Notes: generated by a model not told the origin, from the letters alone. DNA of 8,684 nt from an uncultured Clostridia bacterium (GCA_947629295.1 CANRDH010000056.1:1-8684), one strand, 5' to 3'; positions 1 to 5,918 are shown, counted from the stretch's first letter. A program made the numbers and translations.

Positions 1-212
1 CCGTCCAGCTTTCCGAGATTGCCGGAAAGGGCGGAAATAACATCCTGCGGTGAATCAATAACAATGCAGATAATCGACAACCCTCTTTGTTTATAGGGTA
101 TACCCATACGTCCAACGATATAATCGCTGTAGCTGCTTATAAGCTTGTTCACTTCGTCAACGGAGTTTGAATTTTCAAGAATGATGCTGATAACAGCAAC
201 ACGGTTTTCCAT
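1..212 (-). CDS. TM1266-family putative iron-only hydrogenase system regulator, N-terminal part
   Basis: The reading frame starts at ATG 212-210 and runs off the left edge, giving 70 complete codons. It begins MENRVAVISIILEN and continues with YIVGRMGIPY, SIICIVIDSPQ and DVISALSGNLGKL. These fit the small (about 80-90 residue) TM1266 family, a ferredoxin-like/ACT-like fold annotated as a putative regulator of the [FeFe]-hydrogenase system and often encoded near hydrogenase maturation genes. The assignment is from family memory; nothing in this window shows the hydrogenase genes, which would lie to the left. The ribosome binding site AAGGGG (226-221) is 8 bases from the start. Only about 15 residues should be missing. 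The gene has its own sigma-A-type promoter, and a terminator-like hairpin sits in its leader, so expression may depend on read-through. Confidence 0.8.
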   Translation of the reverse strand, partial: MENRVAVISIILENSNSVDEVNKLISSYSDYIVGRMGIPYKQRGLSIICIVIDSPQDVISALSGNLGKLD

Positions 213-230
213 TATATCATCCCCTTCAAA

Positions 231-258
231 TAAAAAAACTGTGCCGAAAGGCACAGTT
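231..258 (-). terminator. Intrinsic terminator inside the TM1266 gene leader (possible attenuator)
   Basis: AACTGTGCC (237-245) and GGCACAGTT (250-258) form a perfect 9-bp stem. On the minus strand it is followed by seven T (238-232). It lies between the promoter at 321-349 and the ribosome binding site at 221-226, so a transcript from that promoter must pass it to reach the start codon at 212. A weak competing pairing, GGAACUG (311-305) with CAGUUUU (241-235, two G-U pairs), would open the stem. That antiterminator is an inference. Confidence 0.7.
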
Positions 259-320
259 ACACAACAATGTATAAGAGCCTTTCACCTCAATAAAATTTCG
301 GTGTCAGTTCCTGCTTCTAC

Positions 321-349
321 ATTATACAATAAATCTACAAGCTTTTCAA
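321..349 (-). promoter_or_regulatory. Sigma-A promoter for the TM1266-family gene
   Basis: Minus-strand TTGAAA (349-344), a 17-base spacer and TATAAT (326-321) match the vegetative consensus almost exactly. The expected start is near 314, giving a leader of about 100 bases. Confidence 0.75.
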
Positions 350-383
350 TACAAATTTTTAAATTTATAAATTTTTACAGCGT

Positions 384-421
384 AAAAGCCGTTTTATACC
401 CGAACAGGAACAAAACGGCTT
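384..421 (-). terminator. Terminator after sigG
   Basis: AAGCCGTTTT (386-395) pairs perfectly with AAAACGGCTT (412-421) across a 16-base loop. On the minus strand the stem ends in a short run of T (387-384). It starts 18 bases past the sigG stop. The T tract is short, so efficiency may be modest. Confidence 0.6.
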
Positions 422-439
422 AAAATATTACATAATATA

Positions 440-1222
440 CTATAATTCCTTTTTGATTTTACCGAGTGCGGTTTTTTCGAGCCTTGACACCTGTGCCTGA
501 CTTATGCCTATTTCCTCAGCAATTTCCATTTGTGTTTTACCTTTTATATACCTCATGGTAAGAATTTTTCTTTCACGCTCACCCAAAGATTTGACAGCCT
601 CTTTTATAGCCAGATGCTCAAGCCAGCGGTTGTCGTCATTATCATCCCCGAGAGTATCCATAATATAAACAGTGTCTGCACCGTCAGAATATACAGGCTC
701 GTATATTGATACAGGCTCAACAATAGCTTCAAGAGCGAGAACTACATTTTCGCAGGGTATGTCAAGAGCATTTGCAATTTCGTCAACGGTAGGTTCTCTG
801 CCTGTTTCAGCGGTAATTCTTTCCTTTGCCTGCATAGCTTTATATGCCGTATCCTTTATGGAGCGACTGACCCTTACGGAATTGTAATCACGCAGATATC
901 TTCGTATCTCTCCTATAATCATAGGTACTCCGTATGTGGAAAATCTTACTTCCTTATCACAATTAAAATTATCTATTGCCTTTATAAGACCTATACAACC
1001 AACCTGAAATAAATCATCGGGATTTTCTCCACGTCCCGCAAAGCGCTGTATAACGCTGAGAACAAGACGAAGATTCCCGTTTATCATCTCATCTCTTGCT
1101 GCTTCTGCTTCCTCGGGAGTACCATTTTTCATAATACTGAGCAGCTCTTGTTTTTTCTCCTCTGAAATAACCTTAAGCTTTGCCGTATTTACTCCGCATA
1201 TTTCAACCCTATTAAAAACCAC
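440..1222 (-). CDS. sigG: RNA polymerase sporulation sigma factor SigG
   Basis: This 260-residue sigma-70 family protein directs late forespore gene expression after engulfment. Its length equals that of Bacillus subtilis SigG, and it begins with the SigG-specific segment VEICGVNTAKL. Region 2 spans about residues 48-112 (NGNLRLVLSVIQRF, DDLFQVGCIGLIKAIDNF, RFSTYGVPMIIGEIRRYLRD), region 3 about 116-167, and region 4 about 202-256 with the helix-turn-helix TQMEIAEEIGISQAQVSRLE. The start is GTG at 1222-1220, chosen because AAGGAGG (1236-1230) is 7 bases upstream. Unlike the classic spoIIGA-sigE-sigG order, no sigE precedes it here; the upstream neighbour is a ferredoxin gene separated by a terminator. 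A sigma-F-type promoter lies just ahead. SigF is the main alternative, but the N-terminal motif and overall length favour SigG. Confidence 0.96.
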   Translation of the reverse strand: MVFNRVEICGVNTAKLKVISEEKKQELLSIMKNGTPEEAEAARDEMINGNLRLVLSVIQRFAGRGENPDDLFQVGCIGLIKAIDNFNCDKEVRFSTYGVPMIIGEIRRYLRDYNSVRVSRSIKDTAYKAMQAKERITAETGREPTVDEIANALDIPCENVVLALEAIVEPVSIYEPVYSDGADTVYIMDTLGDDNDDNRWLEHLAIKEAVKSLGERERKILTMRYIKGKTQMEIAEEIGISQAQVSRLEKTALGKIKKEL

Positions 1223-1246
1223 GATAATACCTCCTTGATTTGATAG

Positions 1247-1276
1247 AAGTATTACCGAAGTTAGTGGAGATTATTC
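1247..1276 (-). promoter_or_regulatory. Sigma-F/sigma-G-type promoter of sigG
   Basis: The minus strand reads GAATA (1276-1272), a 15-base spacer, then GGTAATACTT (1256-1247). The -10 element fits the B. subtilis sigma-F consensus GGnrAnAnTw at every defined position, and GAATA fits GywTA at four of five. The predicted start, near 1240, leaves a very short leader before AAGGAGG. This matches the known rule that sigG is switched on by sigma-F in the forespore. Confidence 0.65.
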
Positions 1277-1315
1277 AAAAAAGAAAAAGCAGTCAATGAA
1301 CACACATTGACTGCT
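1277..1315 (-). terminator. Terminator after the ferredoxin gene
   Basis: AGCAGTCAATG (1288-1298) and CATTGACTGCT (1305-1315) form a perfect 11-bp stem with a 6-base loop. A minus-strand T-rich tract (1287-1277, one C) follows. It separates ferredoxin from sigG, and its tail abuts the sigG -35 element. Confidence 0.88.
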
Positions 1316-1337
1316 AAAAGTCGGATTGTTCCCTGAA

Positions 1338-1508
1338 TTAATCGCCTGAAGGAGCGCCAACGGGACAAACCCCTGCACAAGCGCCGCAATCAAGACAAGC
1401 ATCGGAATCAATTTCATACTTGCCATCGCCCTCGGAGATAGCTCCAACGGGACATTCGCTTGCACAAGCGCCGCAAGCAATACATTCTTCGGAAATTTTA
1501 TAAGCCAT
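1338..1508 (-). CDS. 2[4Fe-4S] clostridial-type ferredoxin
   Basis: This 56-residue cytoplasmic electron carrier has two classic cluster motifs: Cys9, 12, 15, 19 and Cys38, 41, 44, 48, each CxxCxxCxxxCP. The internal two-fold repeat (CGACASECPVGAI and CGACAGVCPVGAP) and the length are typical of low-potential clostridial ferredoxins that serve hydrogenase, pyruvate:ferredoxin oxidoreductase and related enzymes. The start is ATG 1508-1506, with AAGGAGG (1522-1516) 7 bases upstream. It is a single-gene unit between its own promoter and a strong terminator. Codon use repeats GCTTGT/GGCGCT blocks, which makes the two halves similar at DNA level too. Confidence 0.97.
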   Translation of the reverse strand: MAYKISEECIACGACASECPVGAISEGDGKYEIDSDACLDCGACAGVCPVGAPSGD

Positions 1509-1542
1509 AAAAAAGCCTCCTTACAATATATTTCTTTTAATA

Positions 1543-1570
1543 ATTATAACACTTTTTTAAAAAAAAGCAA
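1543..1570 (-). promoter_or_regulatory. Sigma-A promoter of the ferredoxin gene
   Basis: The minus strand has TTGCTT (1570-1565), 16 bases, then TATAAT (1548-1543), inside a very AT-rich stretch containing an A/T tract in the spacer. The ribosome binding site begins about 20 bases downstream of the -10 element. Confidence 0.65.
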
Positions 1571-1642
1571 TAGATTTTCAAAATAATTATTGTTAATTTA
1601 AACCATACTGTATGCAGAGTCAGCTCCAAAACAATATAAGAG

Positions 1643-1678
1643 CAAAAAATATCCCCGCCATTCAGTAGGCGGGGATAT
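1643..1678 (-). terminator. Terminator after the Cys-rich membrane protein gene
   Basis: ATATCCCCGCC (1649-1659) pairs with GGCGGGGATAT (1668-1678), 11 bp with an 8-base loop. On the minus strand the stem is followed by T6 (1649-1644). It starts 18 bases after the stop codon. The interval 1571-1642 upstream of the ferredoxin promoter shows nothing else recognisable. Confidence 0.9.
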
Positions 1679-1695
1679 ACACATAAGCGGCTGAA

Positions 1696-2139
1696 TTATT
1701 CAAGATTACATTTAAGCAAAAACAACAGGCTTATTATCATATAGGCGAAGAAGAAGGCTATAAGGCCCAGGATTACTGCGGGAAAAACTGCTACTGTTGC
1801 AAAATCGGTAGCAATGCCGATAGCTCCCGTGAAAATTGAGCCGAATATGCCGAACAACAGACCGCCGAGATAACAGCGTGTACATTTTGCTGCCTTACAG
1901 TTGTCCTCTGCCGCGAAGGAGAAGATCAACAATGTTAAGAGTAAAACAAGTCCCACTATAAGGGCAACCCAAGCTATAAAGCCCACGGTTGTAATAAGGG
2001 AATTGATATAAAGCAAAACAGCGGCAGTTGTAAACAAAAGTCCGCCGATTATGCTTACGAGGATCATAATTCCGTTCATGCATGAGCCTCTTCTACGCTC
2101 GGACATACCGCAGCCGCAGCCTTCGTAATTACAAATCAT
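1696..2139 (-). CDS. Cys-rich four-helix membrane protein of unknown function
   Basis: I do not recognise this family. The 147-residue product has a short polar, Cys-rich N-terminus (Cys3, 8, 10, 20, with ERRRG at 14-18), then four hydrophobic segments at about 23-46, 52-76, 88-110 and 115-143. Between helices 2 and 3 is a second Cys cluster (CKAAKCTRC: Cys81, 86, 89), and there is one more Cys near the end (144). The spacing could suit metal binding or disulphides, but this is inference. I chose ATG 2139-2137 because GGAG (2151-2148) is 8 bases upstream. An in-frame ATG at 2157 would add six residues but overlaps that ribosome binding site. It is a single-gene unit with its own terminator, preceded by a long repeat-rich leader. 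Confidence 0.8.
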   Translation of the reverse strand: MICNYEGCGCGMSERRRGSCMNGIMILVSIIGGLLFTTAAVLLYINSLITTVGFIAWVALIVGLVLLLTLLIFSFAAEDNCKAAKCTRCYLGGLLFGIFGSIFTGAIGIATDFATVAVFPAVILGLIAFFFAYMIISLLFLLKCNLE

Positions 2140-2292
2140 ATTATTCACTCCATACAAAGTATTTCACGACTATATGTGAATAATCGCAGGGTTTTCGGGA
2201 AGATTACACATCAGTTATTTTTAACTGCTTGGCAGTCATGCTGCATACTGCAATTATTCACCAATCTGTTCTCTTCCCAACAATGACTGCCG
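2140..2292 (-). promoter_or_regulatory. Candidate structured 5' leader RNA (riboswitch-like) of the membrane protein gene
   Basis: Read on the minus strand, GUGAAUAAUUGCAG (2261-2248) pairs with CUGCGAUUAUUCAC (2189-2176), 14 bp with one G-U pair. Within it sit two local hairpins: GCAGUAUG/CAUGACUGC (2251-2232, one bulged G, competing with the last 4 bp of the long helix) and CAGUUA-AAAA-UAACUG (2227-2212). GGGAAGA (2278-2272) pairs with UCUUCCC (2203-2197) as a pseudoknot, and GGCAGUCAU (2291-2283) can pair with AUGACUGCC (2239-2231). A second copy of GUGAAUAAU (2148-2140) overlaps the ribosome binding site and touches the ATG, so AUUAUUCAC (2184-2176) can instead sequester the start. The pairings are seen directly; the switch role is inference. 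It matches no riboswitch class I know. Confidence 0.45.
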
Positions 2293-2300
2293 TTTACTTC

Positions 2301-2306
2301 ATTATA
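2301..2306 (-). promoter_or_regulatory. Possible -10 element for the membrane protein leader
   Basis: Minus-strand TATAAT (2306-2301) would start transcription near 2294, right at the first helix of the candidate structured leader. No good -35 is present (AGAACA at 17 bases). It is an alternative to the more distant promoter at 2372-2400. Confidence 0.3.
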
Positions 2307-2371
2307 TTCATTCAGAAATAAATTGTTCTCTTTATCGATCCAATTAATATAACATATAAAAAGTTAGAGAT

Positions 2372-2400
2372 ATTATACTTCACTGTTTACTTTTTTGAAA
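2372..2400 (-). promoter_or_regulatory. Possible promoter for the membrane protein gene
   Basis: Minus-strand TATAAT (2377-2372) with a weak TTTCAA (2400-2395) 17 bases upstream. It would give a leader of about 225 bases containing all the repeats at 2140-2292. It overlaps the divergent map promoter, so the two may exclude each other. Confidence 0.35.
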
Positions 2401-2414
2401 AACAGGTGTATAAT
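2386..2414 (+). promoter_or_regulatory. Sigma-A promoter of map
   Basis: TTTACT (2386-2391), a 17-base spacer and TATAAT (2409-2414). Transcription should begin near 2421, leaving about 29 bases before the ATG at 2450. The ribosome binding sequence is TAAGGCGGAG just upstream of the start. Confidence 0.7.
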
Positions 2415-2449
2415 TAAGAAAATATATCATAGTGAGGTAAGGCGGAGTT

Positions 2450-3325
2450 ATGGGAGAAAAGCTGGGAAGAAATGAGCCGTGTTGGTGCGGAAGCGGTAAA
2501 AAATATAAAAAATGCCATGAGGAATTTGACGAAAGGATTGCATACATAAAAAGTCAGGGGCATGAGGTGCCTGACCACAGTATAATAAAGACTCCCGAAC
2601 AAATCGAAAAAATAAGGGAGAGTGCGAAGATAAATATAGCCGTTCTCGATTATGTAGCGGAAAATATCAGAGAGGGCATGAGTACGGAGGAAATTGACAG
2701 GCTTGTTTCGGAGAAAACCGCAGAGCTTGGTGGGATAGCCGCAACACTTAATTATCAGGGATATCCCAAAAGCGTATGTACCTCCATTAATGAAGTAGTA
2801 TGTCACGGTATTCCTTCAAGTGAGGTCATACTTAAGGACGGGGATATTGTAAATGTTGATTGCAGTACGATTTACAACGGCTTTTTTTCCGATTCCTCAA
2901 GAATGTTCTGCATAGGAAATGTAAGTGAGGAAAAAAGAAAATTGGTTGATACTGTTAAGGAATGTGTAGAAATAGGTCTTGAAAAAGTCAAGCCATGGGG
3001 ATTCCTCGGAGATATGGGACAGGCGGTTAATGAGCACGCCGTGAAGAACGGTTACAGCGTTGTCCGTGAAATAGGCGGACACGGTGTAGGACTGGAATTT
3101 CATGAGGACCCTTGGGTCAGCTATGTTTCAAAGGCAGGCGAGGAGATGCTTATGGTACCCGGTATGATTTTTACAATCGAGCCTATGGTAAATATGGGAA
3201 CGGCAAAGGTGTTCTGTGACAAGAAGGATAACTGGACAATTTATACGGCGGACAGAAAGCCGTCTGCACAGTGGGAAATTATGGTACTTGTTACGGAGGA
3301 CGGTCACGAGGTTCTTGCATACTGA
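2450..3325 (+). CDS. map: Type I methionine aminopeptidase with N-terminal SEC-C zinc motif
   Basis: It removes the initiator methionine from new proteins in the cytoplasm. Of 291 residues, the first 23 carry a SEC-C motif (Cys11, Cys13, Cys22, His23; PCWCGSGKKYKKCH), a zinc tail also found on SecA that is thought to help ribosome association. The pita-bread peptidase domain covers about 47-291. The five metal ligands are Asp137 (VNVD), Asp148 (FFSD), His211 (GGHGVG), Glu244 (FTIEP) and Glu276 (AQWE). His119 (VCHGIP) and His218 (FHEDP) match the E. coli active-site histidines 79 and 178. The length exceeds the about 250-264 residues of the simple enzyme because of the extension. It is the first gene of a unit with the acetyltransferase 33 bases downstream. 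A second, SEC-C-free Map may exist near the ribosomal protein genes, as in many Firmicutes (inference). Confidence 0.96.
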   Translation: MGEKLGRNEPCWCGSGKKYKKCHEEFDERIAYIKSQGHEVPDHSIIKTPEQIEKIRESAKINIAVLDYVAENIREGMSTEEIDRLVSEKTAELGGIAATLNYQGYPKSVCTSINEVVCHGIPSSEVILKDGDIVNVDCSTIYNGFFSDSSRMFCIGNVSEEKRKLVDTVKECVEIGLEKVKPWGFLGDMGQAVNEHAVKNGYSVVREIGGHGVGLEFHEDPWVSYVSKAGEEMLMVPGMIFTIEPMVNMGTAKVFCDKKDNWTIYTADRKPSAQWEIMVLVTEDGHEVLAY

Positions 3326-3358
3326 TGTTAAATAAATCTGTTTGGAGGATATACAGCT

Positions 3359-3853
3359 ATGAAATTTATACGCCTCAATGAGAAGGATGAAAATGCAATA
3401 GACGAGATGTCAGCGTTGGCGTCGGCAATCGTAAAGGAGCATTTTGACCCTATCATCGGCAGCAGGCAAAACGATTATATGATAAAAAAATTTCAGTCTG
3501 CGGAATCTATAAAGCAGCAATTATCCGAAGGATTTAAGTACTATTTTGTATGCCTATGTCACGCTGAAATAGGATTTCTTGCATACCGTATTGACGAAGA
3601 CAGTCTGTATCTGAGTAAGTTCTACCTTGATAAGGCATACAGGGGGAGGGGCTTTTCAAGAGAAATGCTCGGTTTTGTCAAAAAAGCGGCAGAGGAAAAC
3701 GGCTTGAGAAAGATAAGGCTTAATGTAAATAAGAATAACGACGCAATATATGCATATGAGGGATTGGGTTTTCAAAGAACGGGTGCACAAAAAAAGGATA
3801 TCGGAAACGGATTTTTCATGGATGATTATATTTATGAATATTCTGATATATGA
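3359..3853 (+). CDS. GNAT family N-acetyltransferase
   Basis: This 164-residue protein has a GNAT fold. The acetyl-CoA pyrophosphate loop is in motif A, about residues 84-106 (YLSKFYLDKAYRGRGFSREM; R-G-R-G at 95-98). Motif B follows at about 119-139 (IRLNVNKNNDAIYAYEGLGF, with the usual Asn and Tyr positions). The N-terminal segment IVKEHFDPIIGSRQNDYMI is typical of a subgroup common in gut Clostridia whose substrate is not known to me. The start ATG has GGAGG (3344-3348) 10 bases upstream. It lies 33 bases after map with no terminator between, so it is probably co-transcribed. Protein or small-molecule acetylation are both possible; no substrate can be read from the sequence. Confidence 0.9.
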   Translation: MKFIRLNEKDENAIDEMSALASAIVKEHFDPIIGSRQNDYMIKKFQSAESIKQQLSEGFKYYFVCLCHAEIGFLAYRIDEDSLYLSKFYLDKAYRGRGFSREMLGFVKKAAEENGLRKIRLNVNKNNDAIYAYEGLGFQRTGAQKKDIGNGFFMDDYIYEYSDI

Positions 3854-3860
3854 CAGTATA

Positions 3861-3890
3861 AAATCGGAGGGTATGGTCCTCCGATTTTTT
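3861..3890 (+). terminator. Terminator after map-GNAT
   Basis: AAATCGGAGG (3861-3870) pairs with CCTCCGATTT (3878-3887), 10 bp with a 7-base loop. The plus-strand T run at 3885-3890 follows. It begins 8 bases past the acetyltransferase stop. The intron-like sequence begins directly after the T run. Confidence 0.92.
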
Positions 3891-4250
3891 GTTGGGCGTC
3901 GGGCATGACGCTGATCTATCAGGTGAAAGTCCTGTCACGGGTAGTTACCGACAAGTGTAGCGAAGCGCAAGCTGAGTGCAGTATTAATTGCAGGTAAATT
4001 CATGGGAATTATATATATCGGTATAATCAAAATTTCCCGTTTAATGGGGGACGAGGCTCAAATGAAAATGTAAATAAGCTCATCAGAAGATTCATTCTAA
4101 AGGGGCGGATATCAGCAAATTCTCCCTAAAGAGGATCAAACTCATTGAGCATTGGTTTAACAATTACCCTCGGCGTATTTTTAGCGGATTATCTTCCAAT
4201 AAGTTTATTTTAAAACCGGATGTCGCTTAATTTCACGGACATCTTATATT
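3891..4250 (+). mobile_element. Group II intron 5' remnant, probably class C, no reverse transcriptase
   Basis: This gene-free stretch starts immediately after a terminator T run, the usual site for class C group II introns. Its first 90 bases resemble intron domain I: a 5'-end-like GTTGGGCG (GTGNG expected), a GCGTC/GACGC hairpin (3896-3911), CAGG-TGAAAGT-CCTG (3920-3934) and AAGCGCAAGCT (3963-3973). Another folded arm joins GGGAATT (4004-4010) to AATTTCCC (4031-4038). I find no domain V signature and no reverse transcriptase frame up to 4344, so the 3' part seems lost. The right boundary is an estimate. The similarity is from memory of the family; a structured RNA of another kind is possible. 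Confidence 0.5.
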
Positions 4251-4276
4251 TGGTTCATATCATATCGTATTTGCTC

Positions 4277-4305
4277 TTTACGAAAAGTTGTTTTTGTGAT
4301 ATACT
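4277..4305 (+). promoter_or_regulatory. Promoter of the trmN6-like/rsmI/maf operon
   Basis: TTTACG (4277-4282), 17 bases, TATACT (4300-4305). The start codon follows 40 bases downstream, behind GAGGAG (4333-4338). The interval 4250-4276 shows nothing else. Confidence 0.6.
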
Positions 4306-4344
4306 GAGTAGGAAATATATGTCTTTTATGTTGAGGAGCTTTTT

Positions 4345-5088
4345 ATGCTTAATGAAAATGAAAAAACGGAGCCACTCGGCAACGGAATGAAAATAATAGT
4401 ATCTGATGAGCATAAGCTCTGGACGGATACTGTGCTTCTTGCAGACTTTTCCGCTCCGAAGAAAAAGGATAATGCCTGTGACCTCGGGAGCGGATGCGGC
4501 TCAATACCGCTGATATGGCTGAGAAATGACTTACTTAGTCACGTAACCGCTGTGGAAATACAGGAAAAAGCCTGCTCAATGCTTGAAAGGAGCATAAAGC
4601 TGAATAACATTGAGGGGAAAATTGATATTATAAACAGCGATTTGCGTGAGCTTGACGGAAAGCTGAAGGCGGGGTCATATGACCTTGTTGTATGCAATCC
4701 TCCGTATAATGCTGAGGGCGCAGGCATAAAGAGTAAGAATACCGCTAAGCTCATAGCAAGACATGAAAGTATGTGTACTGTCGATGATATAACCTCTGCG
4801 GCGGCAAGGCTGTTAAATTTTTCGGGCAGATTCTGTATGTGTCAGCGACCCGAAAGGCTGAGCGATGTTATATGTGCGATGAGGAAGTATGATATAGAGC
4901 CGAAGAGACTCCGTTTTGTTCAGCAGCGGCCCGTAAAAGCACCAAAGCTTTTTCTTATTGAGGGAAAAAGGGGAGGACGTCCGGGAGGACTTATTGTTGA
5001 GCCTGTATTGTTCATTGAGGGTGAAAACGGAGATTTTTCTCAGGAAATGATTGAAATTTACGGGGCATATAAGGAGGAATATATATGA
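4345..5088 (+). CDS. TrmN6-like (YfiC/YabB) class I SAM-dependent methyltransferase
   Basis: This 247-residue protein is a Rossmann-fold methyltransferase of the family that includes E. coli tRNA1(Val) adenine-37 N6-methyltransferase. The SAM motif I is DLGSGCGS (46-53), the acidic motif II residue is Glu71 (TAVEIQ), and the N6-adenine catalytic motif is NPPY (118-121). The N-terminal KIIVSDEHKLWTDTVLLADF matches the conserved entry segment of this family. B. subtilis places the homologous yabB next to rsmI (yabC), the same order as here, which supports the call. GAGGAG is 6 bases before the ATG. Its TGA overlaps the next gene's ATG (ATGA, 5085-5088), so translation is probably coupled. The exact tRNA substrate in Firmicutes is not established by this sequence. 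Confidence 0.88.
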   Translation: MLNENEKTEPLGNGMKIIVSDEHKLWTDTVLLADFSAPKKKDNACDLGSGCGSIPLIWLRNDLLSHVTAVEIQEKACSMLERSIKLNNIEGKIDIINSDLRELDGKLKAGSYDLVVCNPPYNAEGAGIKSKNTAKLIARHESMCTVDDITSAAARLLNFSGRFCMCQRPERLSDVICAMRKYDIEPKRLRFVQQRPVKAPKLFLIEGKRGGRPGGLIVEPVLFIEGENGDFSQEMIEIYGAYKEEYI

Positions 5089-5918
5089 GCGGGATACTTT
5101 ATGTTGTCGGAACTCCGATAGGAAATCTTTCCGACTTTTCGCCACGTGCGATAGAAACGCTCAAATCGGTTGATTTTATTGCCGCCGAAGATACAAGAGT
5201 AACGATTAAGCTTTTGAAATATTTTGATATACATACACCGATGGTAAGCTATCACAAATTCAGTACATGGGAGCGCGGCGAGGAGATATGTCAGCGTATG
5301 CTTGACGGAGAAAACTGCGCCATAGTAACGGACGCAGGAATGCCTTGCATATCCGATCCGGGAGAATTATTGGTTTCCAAATGTGCAGAGTATGGTATTA
5401 CGGTATGTGCCGTGCCGGGGCCGACAGCTCTTGCAAGCGCAATCGCAATATCCGGTTTGCCCACAGGAAGATTTACCTTTGAGGGCTTTCTGAGCGTCAA
5501 TAAGCCCGGCAGGAGGGAACACCTCAATTCACTGGTAAATGAGCAGCGTACAATGGTTTTCTATGAGGCTCCCCATAAGCTTCCGAATACATTGAGGGAT
5601 ATGTACGGAGTATTCGGTAACCGCAGGATTTCAATAGTACGTGAACTGACAAAGCTGCATGAGGAGGTTATCCGTACTACTCTTTCGGAGGCGGCGGAAA
5701 AATATACCGACGGCTCCGTTAAGGGTGAAATTGTACTTGTTATCGAGGGGGCAAAACCGGAGGATAAGCCTGTCGAAACCTTTGAGGAGGCTGTGGATTT
5801 TGCAATGTCCGCTGTAGAAAGAGGAATGTCCGCTTCAGCTGCCGCAAAGGAGGCCGCAGAGCTTACAGGTTATAAGAAAAGTGATATATACAGGGAATTA
5901 ATTGCCAAAAATCAATAA
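5085..5918 (+). CDS. rsmI: 16S rRNA (cytidine(1402)-2'-O)-methyltransferase RsmI
   Basis: It 2'-O-methylates C1402 in the ribosomal P site using SAM. The 277-residue protein shows the tetrapyrrole-methylase-like fold with GTPIGNLSDFSPRA (9-22), AAEDTR (33-38), TDAGMPCISDPGELLV (82-97), VPGPTALASAIAISGLP (110-126), EAPHK (161-165), RELTKLHEE (186-194) and GEIVLVIEG (214-222). The Ala/Lys-rich C-terminal tail, about 235-275, is the usual small helical domain. AAGGAGG (5071-5077) lies 7 bases before the ATG, inside the end of the preceding gene, and the two frames overlap by four bases. Length and motif order are normal. Confidence 0.97.
   Translation: MSGILYVVGTPIGNLSDFSPRAIETLKSVDFIAAEDTRVTIKLLKYFDIHTPMVSYHKFSTWERGEEICQRMLDGENCAIVTDAGMPCISDPGELLVSKCAEYGITVCAVPGPTALASAIAISGLPTGRFTFEGFLSVNKPGRREHLNSLVNEQRTMVFYEAPHKLPNTLRDMYGVFGNRRISIVRELTKLHEEVIRTTLSEAAEKYTDGSVKGEIVLVIEGAKPEDKPVETFEEAVDFAMSAVERGMSASAAAKEAAELTGYKKSDIYRELIAKNQ

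Noticed and set aside
231..288. Possible 19-codon leader peptide (GTG start) in the TM1266 leader
   Set aside because: It spans the terminator as a true attenuator peptide might, but it has no ribosome binding site and no run of a regulatory amino acid.
145..423. Plus-strand open frame of 92 codons
   Set aside because: It runs antisense through the TM1266 gene start, its promoter and two terminators, and has no recognisable product.
1271..1480. Minus-strand frame of 69 codons over the ferredoxin gene
   Set aside because: The other frame gives a perfect 8-Cys ferredoxin with a good ribosome binding site; this frame also runs through the terminator.
2212..2261. Short GTG-started frame (VNNCSMQHDCQAVKNN) in the membrane gene leader
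   Set aside because: Its start is only weakly supported and its codons coincide with the RNA helices, which explain the conserved-looking sequence better.
2414..2806. Minus-strand open frame of 130 codons opposite map
   Set aside because: It is antisense to the clearly coding SEC-C and peptidase sequence and has no family features.
4001..4075. 23-codon frame inside the intron-like region
   Set aside because: There is no ribosome binding site, and the bases form a hairpin arm typical of a structured RNA.
4206..4252. GATGTC/GACATC dyad as a terminator or intron domain V
   Set aside because: The stem is only 6 bp, no T run follows, and it lacks the catalytic AGC triad and GAAA-type loop of domain V.
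4813..5145. Minus-strand frame of 110 codons over the trmN6-like/rsmI junction
   Set aside because: It lies opposite two well-supported genes and encodes nothing recognisable. Similar antisense frames at 672-887, 5291-5527, 6667-6948 and 8074-8328 were dropped for the same reason.
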